Below the pieces are notes generated by a model. It searched no databases, was not told where the DNA came from, and was given only the letters and a program-made list of their open reading frames with translations. From positions 2,170,001 through 2,234,000 of the forward strand of contig CAVVTG010000002.1 in the NCBI GenBank assembly GCA_963751105.1: a DNA stretch of 64,000 bases, given 5' to 3'. The DNA comes from JACVRW01 sp963751105. GTDB taxonomy: Bacteria > Actinomycetota > Thermoleophilia > Solirubrobacterales > Thermoleophilaceae. Of the stretch, positions 36,235 to 44,247 are shown in pieces. Numbering within the stretch: the stretch's first letter is position 1; every line of letters begins with the position of its first letter. Made by a program: the position numbers and the translations under genes.

Positions 36235-36339
36235 ATGGATCGCCGCCTCGCGTACAAGAATCTCCGTACCGGCCTGATCGCCGCGGTCATCGGTCTGGTC
36301 GTGTTCGCCCTTTCGTGGGTCGTCGCACTGGTCTACTGA
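36235..36339 (+). CDS. 34-residue single-span membrane protein
   Basis: ATG 36235 opens a short frame (MDRRLAYKNLRTGL start) with a basic N-terminus and one hydrophobic helix of about 22 residues (LIAAVIGLVVFALSWVVALV), ending in TGA that overlaps the ATG of the next membrane protein (TGATG). Size and topology recall small accessory subunits of heme-copper oxidases, and an oxidase operon lies 2.3 kb downstream. That link is inference. It is too short for routine gene calls but the coupling supports it. Confidence 0.6.
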   Translation: MDRRLAYKNLRTGLIAAVIGLVVFALSWVVALVY

Positions 36340-36578
36340 TGGCGGCGGACGAGCAGCAGCGCGACAACGGCGCCGATCCGCCCGGCGAGCTCATCCACCT
36401 GCCCGGGCCCTCGTACCTGCCCGTCCTGACCGCCTTCGGTCTGACCCTGGCCGTTTGCGGGGTGGTGTTGTCGCTGTTCATGGTCGTGATCGGCCTGATC
36501 ATCACGGTGGTGGCAGTGGTGCGCTGGATCCGGGAGACGCGCCGGGACATGGCCGAGCTCCCGCTCGAGCACCACTAG
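36339..36578 (+). CDS. Small two-span membrane protein, subunit IV-like
   Basis: A 79-residue protein: a hydrophilic N-terminus with ELIHLPGPSYLPVLTAFG, two adjacent hydrophobic segments (LTLAVCGVVLSLFMVVIGL and IITVVAVVRWI) and a charged tail. The LPxPSY...LTAFGLTLAVCGVV layout resembles the short actinobacterial cytochrome c oxidase subunit IV, but similarity is weak. It is translationally coupled to the 34-residue membrane protein. It may associate with one of the two oxidases encoded nearby. Confidence 0.65.
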   Translation: MAADEQQRDNGADPPGELIHLPGPSYLPVLTAFGLTLAVCGVVLSLFMVVIGLIITVVAVVRWIRETRRDMAELPLEHH

Positions 36579-36602
36579 CCCACGCCCGGCCCGGCCCTGA
36601 CC

Positions 36603-37694
36603 GTGGACGCCGATCAGGTTCTGCTGTTCCGGCTCAACCGCTCGGGGCTCGCCCGGCGCGAGGCTCGGAGCCTCGCCGAGGCGGCCGCCTGCCCCGCCTC
36701 CGACTTCGCCCGCGACGCCGCGCTCCTCGCCCTGGCGGCGCGGCGCGACGGGGTGACGCGAGCCGCGTACAGCGAGGCCGCCGACGGCGATGCGCTCGTG
36801 CTCGCGCACGTCGTGCGAGGCGCGATCCACGCCCTCGCGCCGAACGAGCTCGGCCTCTACGGCCGGGCCCTCATCTCGAAGGACGACGACGAGCTGGGCG
36901 CACAGCTCGGCCAGCAGGTCCAGCGGCTCGCGGCCGAGAAGGGCTTTGCTCCCACCGCCGCGCTCGAGGAGGTGGGGCAGGCCACCGGGGAGGCGCTGAG
37001 CGGGGGGAGCGTGCTCACCAAGAACGAGCTTCACGAGGAGCTGCGCCGGCGGGTGAGCAAGGACCTCATGCCCTGGTGCCGCAGCTGCAAGAGCCACCAC
37101 GTGGCGCCGATGCTGTGGCGCTACGGGACGATCGGGGCGGGCGCGGTGCTCGACTCCGAACGCCGCTACCGCGCCGGCAAGCCGGGACGCACTCCGGCCG
37201 CCGCACAGGCGGTCGAGCGCTTCCTCCACTTCTACGGTCCGGCGACGGCCGGCGACTTCGCCGACTGGGCGGGTGTGGCCAAGCCCCACGCCGAGCGTCT
37301 CTGGTCGCGGGTCGAGGACGACCTGTGTGAGGTGGCGGTGGCACGGCGGAGCGCCTGGCTGCTGCGTGCCGATACCCGCGAGCTCGAGGCCCCCGGAGAG
37401 GCCGAGGGGCTTCGGCTGATCCCGCCGGGGGATCCGTACCTCCAGAAGCCCAACCGAGCCCTGCTCGCACCCGACAAGGCGCTGCGCAAGCGGCTCTTCC
37501 GCCCCGTGGCCAGCCCGGGAGCCGTGCTGCGGGACGGCCGGCTGGCCGGCCTGTGGAGGGCCAAGGCGAAGGGCAAGAAGCTCGAGGTCAGCGTCGAGAA
37601 GCTCGGACGCCTGCGCAGGTCCGACCTCGAGGCCGAGGCTCAGCTCGTGGCCACCGCGCGCGGCGCCTCGGAGGCCATCCTCGTGGTGGAGTGA
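36603..37694 (+). CDS. Winged-helix DNA-binding protein, AlkZ/YcaQ-like
   Basis: A 363-residue HTH_42 (AlkZ/YcaQ) family protein. Landmarks are QVLLFRLNRSGL at the start, AHVVRGAIHALAPNELGLYG, the zinc-like CRSCKSHHVAPML, HFYGPATAGDFADWAGVAK and RLIPPGDPYLQKPNRALLAP. Family members are DNA glycosylases that unhook alkylated bases or crosslinks; the catalytic dyad was not confidently identified, so activity is open. The start is GTG 36603, 24 bases after the small membrane protein. Confidence 0.8.
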   Translation: MDADQVLLFRLNRSGLARREARSLAEAAACPASDFARDAALLALAARRDGVTRAAYSEAADGDALVLAHVVRGAIHALAPNELGLYGRALISKDDDELGAQLGQQVQRLAAEKGFAPTAALEEVGQATGEALSGGSVLTKNELHEELRRRVSKDLMPWCRSCKSHHVAPMLWRYGTIGAGAVLDSERRYRAGKPGRTPAAAQAVERFLHFYGPATAGDFADWAGVAKPHAERLWSRVEDDLCEVAVARRSAWLLRADTRELEAPGEAEGLRLIPPGDPYLQKPNRALLAPDKALRKRLFRPVASPGAVLRDGRLAGLWRAKAKGKKLEVSVEKLGRLRRSDLEAEAQLVATARGASEAILVVE

Positions 37695-37697
37695 GCC

Positions 37698-38117
37698 TCA
37701 GCGCGGCGCGGCTTCGATGTCGGACGGCAGCTCGCTGGTGGCGCCGTCCGATACCCAGACCCGCACGATGTCACGCATCGACAGGACGCCCGTCATGCGG
37801 CCCCCGTCGACCACGACGAGGTGGCGAAAGCCGCCCCGCACCATGGCCTCGGCGGCGCGCTCGAGCGACCAGTCGGGCGCCGCGAAGGTGATCTCAGGCG
37901 AGAGATGGTCGGCCACCCGCTCCTGGTCGGGGTCCTGGCCACGGCCTACCGACTGCAGCACGTCGCGCTCGGTGATGATGCCCGGCCCGGGCTGCTCCGG
38001 GTCGATGACGACGGCGGCGCCCACGTTGCGCTCGGCCATTGCGGTGGCGGCATCACGTAGCGAGTGACCCGGGTTCACGGTCAGTACGACCTCGCTCATC
38101 CCTGCCCGGACCTGCAT
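37698..38117 (-). CDS. CBS-domain pair protein
   Basis: A 139-residue protein made of two CBS motifs (LTVNPGHSLRDAATAMAERN ... VVIDPEQPGPGIITERDVL and APDWSLERAAEAMVRGGFRH ... GVLSMRDIVRVW). Such stand-alone proteins bind adenine nucleotides and regulate a partner. The ATG at 38115-38117 has a strong GGGGGG run just upstream; the longer open frame is not needed. It is divergent from the AraC-type regulator over 41 bases that contain a perfect CGAGTACTCG palindrome at 38130-38139. Confidence 0.82.
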   Translation of the reverse strand: MQVRAGMSEVVLTVNPGHSLRDAATAMAERNVGAAVVIDPEQPGPGIITERDVLQSVGRGQDPDQERVADHLSPEITFAAPDWSLERAAEAMVRGGFRHLVVVDGGRMTGVLSMRDIVRVWVSDGATSELPSDIEAAPR

Positions 38118-38158
38118 GAGACCCCCCTTCGAGTACTCGTGACGATCAGCATAAGCAA

Positions 38159-38605
38159 ATGTACCCCATGATCCGGTGGCCGCGCACGGTCGTACCACGT
38201 TGTGAAATGCGCCAGTCGACCGTCTATCGCCGCTCCGAGCTCTACCAGGACGCCCTTCGCGTGATCGAAGAGGAGTACGCCAACGAGGAGCTGTCGCTCT
38301 CGCTCGTGGCTCACGAGATCGCCACCTCGCGTCGCCAGCTTCAGAGGTCGTTCGCCGAGGCCGGCAACACGAGCTTCCGGCGCGAGCTGCAGCGCATTCG
38401 CATGTCCCGGGCCGCGGAGCTGCTGCGTGAAGGCTCGCTCTCGGTGCAGGAGGTTGCCGCCTCCGTCGGCTACCGCCAGGCGGCCCAGTTCGCCAAGGCG
38501 TTCCGGCGCAGCCACGGCGCTCCGCCCTCATCGTTCCGGGGATCCAACGGCGCGAACGGCGCCACCCAGCTGCACCCCGCCGCGGGCAGCAGGCTGGCCG
38601 CCTGA
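38159..38605 (+). CDS. AraC-type HTH regulator (DNA-binding domain only)
   Basis: A 148-residue protein that is essentially one AraC/XylS double HTH: SLSLVAHEIATSRRQLQRSF and LSVQEVAASVGYRQAAQFAKAFRRSHGAPP. There is no ligand-binding domain, as in MarA/SoxS-size regulators controlled by expression level. ATG 38159 is the outermost start; ATG 38207 (MRQSTVYRRSELY) would give a more usual N-terminus. It sits directly upstream of the second oxidase operon and divergent from the CBS protein, so either may be a target. Confidence 0.82.
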   Translation: MYPMIRWPRTVVPRCEMRQSTVYRRSELYQDALRVIEEEYANEELSLSLVAHEIATSRRQLQRSFAEAGNTSFRRELQRIRMSRAAELLREGSLSVQEVAASVGYRQAAQFAKAFRRSHGAPPSSFRGSNGANGATQLHPAAGSRLAA

Positions 38606-38692
38606 CGCCGGCCCGCCGCCCCTAAATCGCCCCCGAGAAATGGCGCGACCCGGCGTCGCGTGCATCGGGTGGAGGCAATAGACTCGCGCGCC

Positions 38693-39808
38693 GTGAGCGA
38701 GAGGGAGCCGATCGCGCAGGACACTGCGAAGGGTCCGCCCGAGTCCGACCCGCGCATCGAGGGCGAGAAGCACCCGGTGGGCCGGATGATGGCGATCGGC
38801 GTGATCGCGTCGCTGATCGGCATCGGGGTATCCCTGCTGATCGACTGGTTCCCGGAGGACGCGTCCACCATCGCGGGGGACATCGACACGCTCTACGACG
38901 TCCTGCTGATCTGCTCGGTCCCGGTGTTCGTGCTGGTCATGACCATCGCCATCTACTCGGTGGTCCGCTTCCGCGCCAAGCCCGGCGACATGGGCGACGG
39001 TCCGCCCATCCACGGCAACACGAGGCTCGAGATCATCTGGGTCACGGTGCCCTTCATCATGGTCACCGCGCTGGCCGTCTACGGCTGGATCGTGCTCGAC
39101 GACATCGAGGCCAAGCAGCCAGACGAGCTGGTGGTGAACGTCACCGGCCAGCAGTTCGCGTGGACCTTCGAGTACCCCCAGGAGAACGTCAACGCCAACG
39201 AGCTCGTCCTGCCGCTCGACCGCCCGGTGGACTTCAGGGTCCGCACCAAGGACGTGATCCATTCCTTCTGGGTCCCTCAGTTTCGCCTGAAGTCCGACAC
39301 CGTCCCCGGCCTGACCACGCGCGTACGCGTGACGCCCAACCGCGTCGGAGACTGGTCGGTCGTCTGCACCGAGCTGTGCGGACTCGGCCACAGCGCCATG
39401 CGGGCCAACGTGCGGGTGGTGCCGGAGGAGGAGTACCTCGCGTGGATCGCCGACCAGGGTGAGCAGGCCGAAGCCGACGCCGGGGGCGGCGGGTCCGGCG
39501 GGGGCGGCGGGGGTGACTCGGGCGGCGGCGGACAGAGCGCCGGCGCCGAGGGTGAGCAGGTGTTCACCGACACCGGCTGCGGCTCGTGCCATCAGCTCGC
39601 GGCCGCGGGCGCCGACGGTCAGGTGGGCCCGAGTCTCGACAACATCTCGGAGGCCGATGCCGCGTCGATCGAGAAGTCGATCGTCGATCCGGGAGCCGTG
39701 CTGGTGGAGGGCTACGGCGACGGGATAATGCCTCAGGACTACCGGTCGCAGCTGTCGGCGGCCGAGCTCGACTCGCTCGTGAAGTACCTTCTGGAGGCTC
39801 AAGGATGA
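38693..39808 (+). CDS. coxB: Cytochrome c oxidase subunit II with fused cytochrome c (caa3 type)
   Basis: A 371-residue fusion: two membrane helices (GVIASLIGIGVSLLIDWF and VFVLVMTIAIYSVVRF plus IIWVTVPFIMVTALAVYGW), a CuA cupredoxin with DVIHSFWVPQF and CTELCGLGHSAM, a Gly/Ser linker of about 30 residues, then a class I cytochrome c with CGSCHQL and an axial Met in DGIMPQDY. It can accept electrons directly through its own heme. The start is placed at GTG 38693; GTG 38660 is an alternative. The stop overlaps ctaD (ATGA). Confidence 0.94.
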   Translation: MSEREPIAQDTAKGPPESDPRIEGEKHPVGRMMAIGVIASLIGIGVSLLIDWFPEDASTIAGDIDTLYDVLLICSVPVFVLVMTIAIYSVVRFRAKPGDMGDGPPIHGNTRLEIIWVTVPFIMVTALAVYGWIVLDDIEAKQPDELVVNVTGQQFAWTFEYPQENVNANELVLPLDRPVDFRVRTKDVIHSFWVPQFRLKSDTVPGLTTRVRVTPNRVGDWSVVCTELCGLGHSAMRANVRVVPEEEYLAWIADQGEQAEADAGGGGSGGGGGGDSGGGGQSAGAEGEQVFTDTGCGSCHQLAAAGADGQVGPSLDNISEADAASIEKSIVDPGAVLVEGYGDGIMPQDYRSQLSAAELDSLVKYLLEAQG

Positions 39809-41721
39809 CGTTGACGCACAGGCTCATCGCACCGGGCTGGTACCGCGCCGTTCTGGGCGTGGCCCTGGGCTTCGCCTTCGGGATGGGCCTCGTATTGCTC
39901 GTACGCTCGCTGTACGGCTACGAGCCGCTCTGGGACTGGGACGCGATCATCACCGTGGGCGGCTTGGTCGCCGCGCCGCTGGGCTTCCTGGTCGGCATCG
40001 GCTGCTTCGACTACTGGTTCCGCTGGGCCTCGGGTGCCCCCACCGTGCCCGAGGATCACTCGGGGCACGGGGCCACCAGCTGGCGCGACTACTTCCGGGT
40101 CAATACCGACCACAAGGTGATCGGGATCCAGTACATCGTCACCACGATGTTCTTCTTCATCGCCGGTGGGCTGATGGCGATGCTGATCCGCGCCGAGCTG
40201 GCCCAGCCCGGCACGCAGTTCGTGGACCCGAACACCTACAACGGCCTGTTCTCGGTCCACGCGTCGCTGATGATCTTCCTGTTCATCATCCCGGTGTTCG
40301 CCGGCATCGCGAACTACGTGATCCCACTCATGATCGGCGCGCCGGACATGGCGTTCCCGCGCCTGAACGCTCTGTCCTACTGGATGCTGCCGGTGGCCGG
40401 CACCATGATGATGGCCTCCTACTTCGCCGAGGGCGGTGCCTTCGCCACCGGCTGGACGGCCTACGCGCCGCTATCCACCGAGGCCCCGCTCGGGCAGCAG
40501 TTCTTCACCCTCGGGGTTCAGTTCGCCGGCGCCTCCTCGATCGCCACCGCGCTCAACTTCCTGGTCACGATCATCACCATGCGCGCGCCGGGCATGACCT
40601 TCTGGCGCATGCCGCTGCTGGTGTGGGCCAACTTCACCACCTCGCTGCTGGTGGTCATCGCCACGCCCTTCATCGCCGGCTCACAGTTCTTCGTGCTGCT
40701 CGACCGCACGCTCGGCACCGAGTTCTTCGTCCCGGGCGGCAACGGGGACGTGCTCATGTACCAGCACGTCTTCTGGTTCTACTCGCACCCGGCGGTCTAC
40801 ATCATGATGCTGCCGGGCTTCGGGATCATCAGCGAGGTCATTTCCACCCACGCCCGCAAGCCGGTGTTCGGCTACCGGATGATGGCCTTCTCGCTGGTGG
40901 CGATCGTGATCCTCGGCTTCACCGTGTGGGCGCACCACATGTTCGTCTCCGGCATGCAGAGCTGGCTGCGCGTGCCGATGATGATCACCACGATGCTCAT
41001 CGCCGTTCCCACGGGCATCAAGATCTTCTCCTGGCTGGCCACGCTGTGGCGCGGCGTGATCCACATGCGAACACCGCTGCTGTTCGCCCTCGGCTTCATC
41101 ACCATGTTCACCCTCGGCGGGATCAGCGGGATCATGCTCGCCGTGGTGCCGTTCGACATCCACGTGTCGGACACGTATTTCATCGTCGCCCACATCCACT
41201 ACGTCCTCTTCGGCGGCTCGGTGTTCACGATCTTCGCCGGGCTCTACCACTGGTTCCCGAAGATGACCGGGCGGATGTACGACGAGACCCTCGGCCGGAT
41301 CCACTTCTGGCTCTCGTTCGTCTTCTTCAACCTGACCTTCGGCCCGATGCACTTCGTGGGCATCGACGGCATGCCCAGGCGGGTGGCCGACTACGCCGAG
41401 CAGTTCGCCACCTGGAACGCGATCATCTCGGTGTCGGCGTTCATCTTCGGGCTCTCGTTCCTGATCTTTCTCTACAACATGATCGCCTCGTGGCGCCACG
41501 GCCCGGAGGCACCCGGCAACCCCTGGCGCGCACACTCGATCGAGTGGCAGGTGTCGTCCCCGCCGCCGGTGTTCAACTTCGACGAGATCCCGACGGTGGT
41601 CGGCGGCCCCTACGAATACGGCGTCCCCGGTGCGGTGCACGCGGTGTTCAAGGAGCACAAGCCGGCGACGGTGCCCACGCCGGCCGGCGGCGGCGGCGCG
41701 CCACCGCCCACTGACCCATGA
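39805..41721 (+). CDS. ctaD: Cytochrome c oxidase subunit I, A2 type
   Basis: A 638-residue heme-copper subunit with an N-terminal extension of about 90 residues carrying two extra helices before NTDHKVIGIQYI. The low-spin heme ligand is in SVHASLMIF. The CuB site reads QHVFWFYSHPAVYIMMLP: it has YSHPAVY and lacks the Glu of GHPEVY, defining an A2-type oxidase in which a Tyr-Ser pair replaces the D-channel Glu. WAHHMF and DTYFIVAHIHYVLFGG complete the center. It is coupled upstream to coxB and downstream to the USP-like gene (ATGA both). Confidence 0.96.
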   Translation: MTLTHRLIAPGWYRAVLGVALGFAFGMGLVLLVRSLYGYEPLWDWDAIITVGGLVAAPLGFLVGIGCFDYWFRWASGAPTVPEDHSGHGATSWRDYFRVNTDHKVIGIQYIVTTMFFFIAGGLMAMLIRAELAQPGTQFVDPNTYNGLFSVHASLMIFLFIIPVFAGIANYVIPLMIGAPDMAFPRLNALSYWMLPVAGTMMMASYFAEGGAFATGWTAYAPLSTEAPLGQQFFTLGVQFAGASSIATALNFLVTIITMRAPGMTFWRMPLLVWANFTTSLLVVIATPFIAGSQFFVLLDRTLGTEFFVPGGNGDVLMYQHVFWFYSHPAVYIMMLPGFGIISEVISTHARKPVFGYRMMAFSLVAIVILGFTVWAHHMFVSGMQSWLRVPMMITTMLIAVPTGIKIFSWLATLWRGVIHMRTPLLFALGFITMFTLGGISGIMLAVVPFDIHVSDTYFIVAHIHYVLFGGSVFTIFAGLYHWFPKMTGRMYDETLGRIHFWLSFVFFNLTFGPMHFVGIDGMPRRVADYAEQFATWNAIISVSAFIFGLSFLIFLYNMIASWRHGPEAPGNPWRAHSIEWQVSSPPPVFNFDEIPTVVGGPYEYGVPGAVHAVFKEHKPATVPTPAGGGGAPPPTDP

Positions 41722-42533
41722 AGCGCATCCTCGTAGTGGCCAACGAGACCGTGGCGGGCAAGCCCCTCATCGAGGCGGTCGAGCGCCATGCCGCCGACGA
41801 CGAGATCGAGGTCCACGTGATCTCGCCCCAGAACGAGCCCAAGCACGGCTACGTCGTCCACGACGAGCACATCCGCGACGCGGCCGAGAACCGGCTGCGG
41901 ATGACGATCGCCCTGCTGAAGGAGGAGGGCATCGAGGCCAGCGGCGAGATCATGGATCCGGATCCCTACTCGGCCGTGATGGACGCGCTCGGCGAGCGCG
42001 ACTACGACGAGATCGTCGTCTCCACCCACCCGGAGACCCGCTCGGGCTGGCTGAGGCAGGGGTTGGTCGACCGGCTGGCACGCGCTACACGGCGACCCGT
42101 CGAGCACGTGATGGTGGACCTCGACAGCGAGCGCGACGACGTCAAGCGCACGCTCGTGGTAGCCAATCAGACGATGGGCGGCTCGGAACTGCTCGACCGG
42201 CTCAAGTCCAAGGCGGGCGAGGAGCCGCGGCGCTTCATCGTGATCGCCCCGCAGGCGGCCGGCAACGGCGACTCAGACGACGAGAACGGCGCCGCGCAGC
42301 GCCTGGCCCACATGCTCGGCGAGCTCGAGTCGGCGGGGATCGAGGCCATCGGCCAGGTGGTGCACCCCGATCCCTACACCGCCATTCAGAACGCGCTCCA
42401 GTTCTACGGCCCCGACGACATCGTCATCTCGACCCTCCCCGAGACGCGCTCCGGCTGGCTGCGAAACGATCTCATCGGCCGGGTGGAGGCCTCCACGGGC
42501 AAGCCGGTCGAGCACATCGTGAGCGATCCCTGA
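41718..42533 (+). CDS. Tandem USP-like alpha/beta protein inside the oxidase operon
   Basis: A 271-residue soluble protein of two homologous halves. Each half starts with a beta strand (KRILVVANETVAG; KRTLVVANQTMGG) and carries DPDPYSAVMDAL or HPDPYTAIQNAL. Each ends with a near-identical block: STHPETRSGWLRQGL ... RPVEHVMVD and STLPETRSGWLRNDL ... KPVEHIVSD. The layout resembles duplicated universal-stress-protein folds without a classic ATP loop. It overlaps ctaD and ctaE by ATGA/TGATG, so it is made in step with oxidase subunits. An assembly or sensory role is inferred; no characterised homologue was recognised. Confidence 0.75.
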   Translation: MKRILVVANETVAGKPLIEAVERHAADDEIEVHVISPQNEPKHGYVVHDEHIRDAAENRLRMTIALLKEEGIEASGEIMDPDPYSAVMDALGERDYDEIVVSTHPETRSGWLRQGLVDRLARATRRPVEHVMVDLDSERDDVKRTLVVANQTMGGSELLDRLKSKAGEEPRRFIVIAPQAAGNGDSDDENGAAQRLAHMLGELESAGIEAIGQVVHPDPYTAIQNALQFYGPDDIVISTLPETRSGWLRNDLIGRVEASTGKPVEHIVSDP

Positions 42534-43156
42534 TGGAATCCGCCTCCGTAGCCGCCGGGCAGGTCGCCCACGACGACCACCACCACGGGCCGCCGCCGGC
42601 CAACGTCTCGTCGCGGGTCGAGGCCCAGTTCCTCGGGATGCTGCTCTTCATCATCTCGGAGATCATGCTCTTCGGAGCGTTCTTCACGGCCTACTTCTTC
42701 ATCCGGGTCGTGAACGAGGCGCCCTGGTTCCCGTTCGACGGCAACGAGCTGCCGGTGGCCGTGGCCGGGGTCAACACGGCCATCCTCGTGTCCTCGAGCT
42801 TCACCATGCACTGGGCCCTCGAGGGCGCGCGCAACGACAACCACCGCGCAATGAAGATCGGCCTCTTCACCACCGCCCTGCTCGGGCTCAGCTTCCTCAC
42901 GATCCAGATCAACGAGTACGTCCACATCGGCTTCCCGATCTCGGAGAACGCCCAGACCACGATCTTCTACTCGCTCACCGGGCTGCACGGGGCCCACGTG
43001 TTCGTCGGCCTAACGCTGCTCGTCTTCGCCACGGTCAGAGCCTTCCGCGGGCACTTCTCCTCCAAAGAGCACCGCGGGGTCGAGGTGCCGGGCATCTACT
43101 GGCACTTCGTCGACGTGATGTGGATCATCGTGTTCAGCTCGGTCTACCTCCTCTAG
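42533..43156 (+). CDS. ctaE: Cytochrome c oxidase subunit III
   Basis: A 207-residue, five-helix subunit III after a His-rich N-terminus. Family segments are LGMLLFIISEIMLFGAFFTAYF, FTMHWALEGARND, FYSLTGLHGAHVFVGL and PGIYWHFVDVMWIIVFSSVYLL. It is the only subunit III in the window, so the first cluster either shares it or uses a copy elsewhere. ATG 42533 overlaps the stop of the USP-like gene. Confidence 0.95.
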   Translation: MESASVAAGQVAHDDHHHGPPPANVSSRVEAQFLGMLLFIISEIMLFGAFFTAYFFIRVVNEAPWFPFDGNELPVAVAGVNTAILVSSSFTMHWALEGARNDNHRAMKIGLFTTALLGLSFLTIQINEYVHIGFPISENAQTTIFYSLTGLHGAHVFVGLTLLVFATVRAFRGHFSSKEHRGVEVPGIYWHFVDVMWIIVFSSVYLL

Positions 43157-43190
43157 TGGGCCTTCTCGAAACGTTTCCCCGGAAATGCGA

Positions 43191-43279
43191 GGTCCAGGGG
43201 ACGCCAGGTAAGGACGCAGGGAGCCGGAATAGCAGCGCTATTTTGGCGACCGAGGACGCCGCATGGCGGTTCCTGGACC
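43191..43279 (+). ncRNA. Structured intergenic element of unknown class
   Basis: The 168-base gap after ctaE folds on paper into an outer stem GGTCCAGG (43191-43198) with CCTGGACC (43272-43279). Inside is a 10-bp hairpin GCCGGAATAG / CTATTTTGGC (43223-43247, two G-U pairs) and a smaller GCC-GCAT-GGC hairpin near 43258-43267. It precedes a tiny membrane protein and inositol monophosphatase, so it could be a cis-regulatory leader or a processed RNA. It does not match a riboswitch class I can recognise. Strand is assumed from the flanking genes. Confidence 0.4.
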
Positions 43280-43324
43280 CGCAGTTTCGGGTGGAACGTT
43301 GAGAGAAGGTCCATTGGTCCGGCC

Positions 43325-43435
43325 GTGATCAATCCGCTGCGCTCCGAGCAGGACGCCTTTCGCTTCCTGATCTACGTCGTGGTCGTGGTGGCCGTCCTGC
43401 TGGCCATCGTGTTCGCCGTGCGCGCGCTCTCGTGA
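43325..43435 (+). CDS. 36-residue single-span membrane protein
   Basis: GTG 43325 opens a 36-codon frame starting MINPLRSEQDAFRF, then one hydrophobic helix of about 20 residues (LIYVVVVVAVLLAIVFAVRA) and LS. The TGA overlaps the GTG of the monophosphatase (GTGA), supporting translation. AGAGAAGG at 43302-43309 lies upstream. It follows ctaE and the structured element, so it may be an additional small oxidase subunit. Confidence 0.65.
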   Translation: MINPLRSEQDAFRFLIYVVVVVAVLLAIVFAVRALS

Positions 43436-44205
43436 CGCCCGCGGCGTTCGGGGCCGACCTCGAGCTCGCCGAGCGAGCGGCCCGGGCCGCGGCCGAGCTG
43501 CTGATGGGCTACTACGGCCGCCCGGCGGAGGGACTCGGGTCCAAGTCCTCGGCCACGGACCTCGTGTCCGACGCCGACCGGGAGGCCGAGCGCCTGGTCC
43601 GCGAGCTCCTGGCCGGCGAGCGTCCCGACGACGGCCTGCTGGCCGAGGAGGGCTCGGACGTCAGTGCGGCCAGCGGCCGACGCTGGCTCGTCGATCCCCT
43701 GGACGGCACGGTCAACTTCCTCTACGGGTTTCCCGCCTGGGCCGTGAGCGTGGCGCTGGAGGACGCCGAGGGCGCGGCCGTCGGCGTGGTGCTCGACCCC
43801 GTGGCCGACGAGTGCTTCACCGCGGTGCGCGGCGAGGGAGCCAGGCTGAACGGCACCCCGGCGTCGGTCACAGGTGAGACCGACCTGGGCCAGGCGATGG
43901 TGGCCACCGGCTTCTCCTACGAGCCCGAGCGCCGAGCGCGCCAGGCCGATCTGCTGCTCGACGTGCTCCCACGGGTCCGCGACATCCGGCGCGCCGGGGC
44001 GGCCGCCCTGGACCTCTGCTACGTGGCCACGGGGCGGGTGGACGCGTTCTACGAGCGCGGCCTGAACGAGTGGGACTGGGCCGCGGGGCGGCTCATCCTC
44101 GAGGAGGCCGGCGGCATGGTGGCCGACCTCGACGGCGACCCCCACGGGCTGGTGGGAGCGGCGACGATCGAGCTGCAGGAGGCGCTGCTCGAGCTGGTGC
44201 GCTGA
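43432..44205 (+). CDS. Inositol monophosphatase family protein
   Basis: A 257-residue Mg-dependent phosphatase with the metal motifs LLAEEGSD, WLVDPLDGTVNFLYGFP and NEWDWAAGRLILEEAGG. It removes phosphate from inositol-1-phosphate or a related sugar phosphate. In actinobacteria this feeds phosphatidylinositol or mycothiol-type products; which applies here is unknown. GTG 43432 overlaps the small membrane protein. Confidence 0.92.
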   Translation: MTPAAFGADLELAERAARAAAELLMGYYGRPAEGLGSKSSATDLVSDADREAERLVRELLAGERPDDGLLAEEGSDVSAASGRRWLVDPLDGTVNFLYGFPAWAVSVALEDAEGAAVGVVLDPVADECFTAVRGEGARLNGTPASVTGETDLGQAMVATGFSYEPERRARQADLLLDVLPRVRDIRRAGAAALDLCYVATGRVDAFYERGLNEWDWAAGRLILEEAGGMVADLDGDPHGLVGAATIELQEALLELVR

Positions 44206-44247
44206 GGGGCGTGCGCTCCGGTCGGGCCTGCGCGGAGGGCTCAGCGT

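Noticed and set aside
43191..43279. SRP RNA or c-di-GMP (GEMM) riboswitch
   Set aside because: The GGACGCAGGGAGCC stretch is only superficially similar; the conserved GGAAGC loop of SRP RNA and the GGCAAACC block of GEMM are absent.
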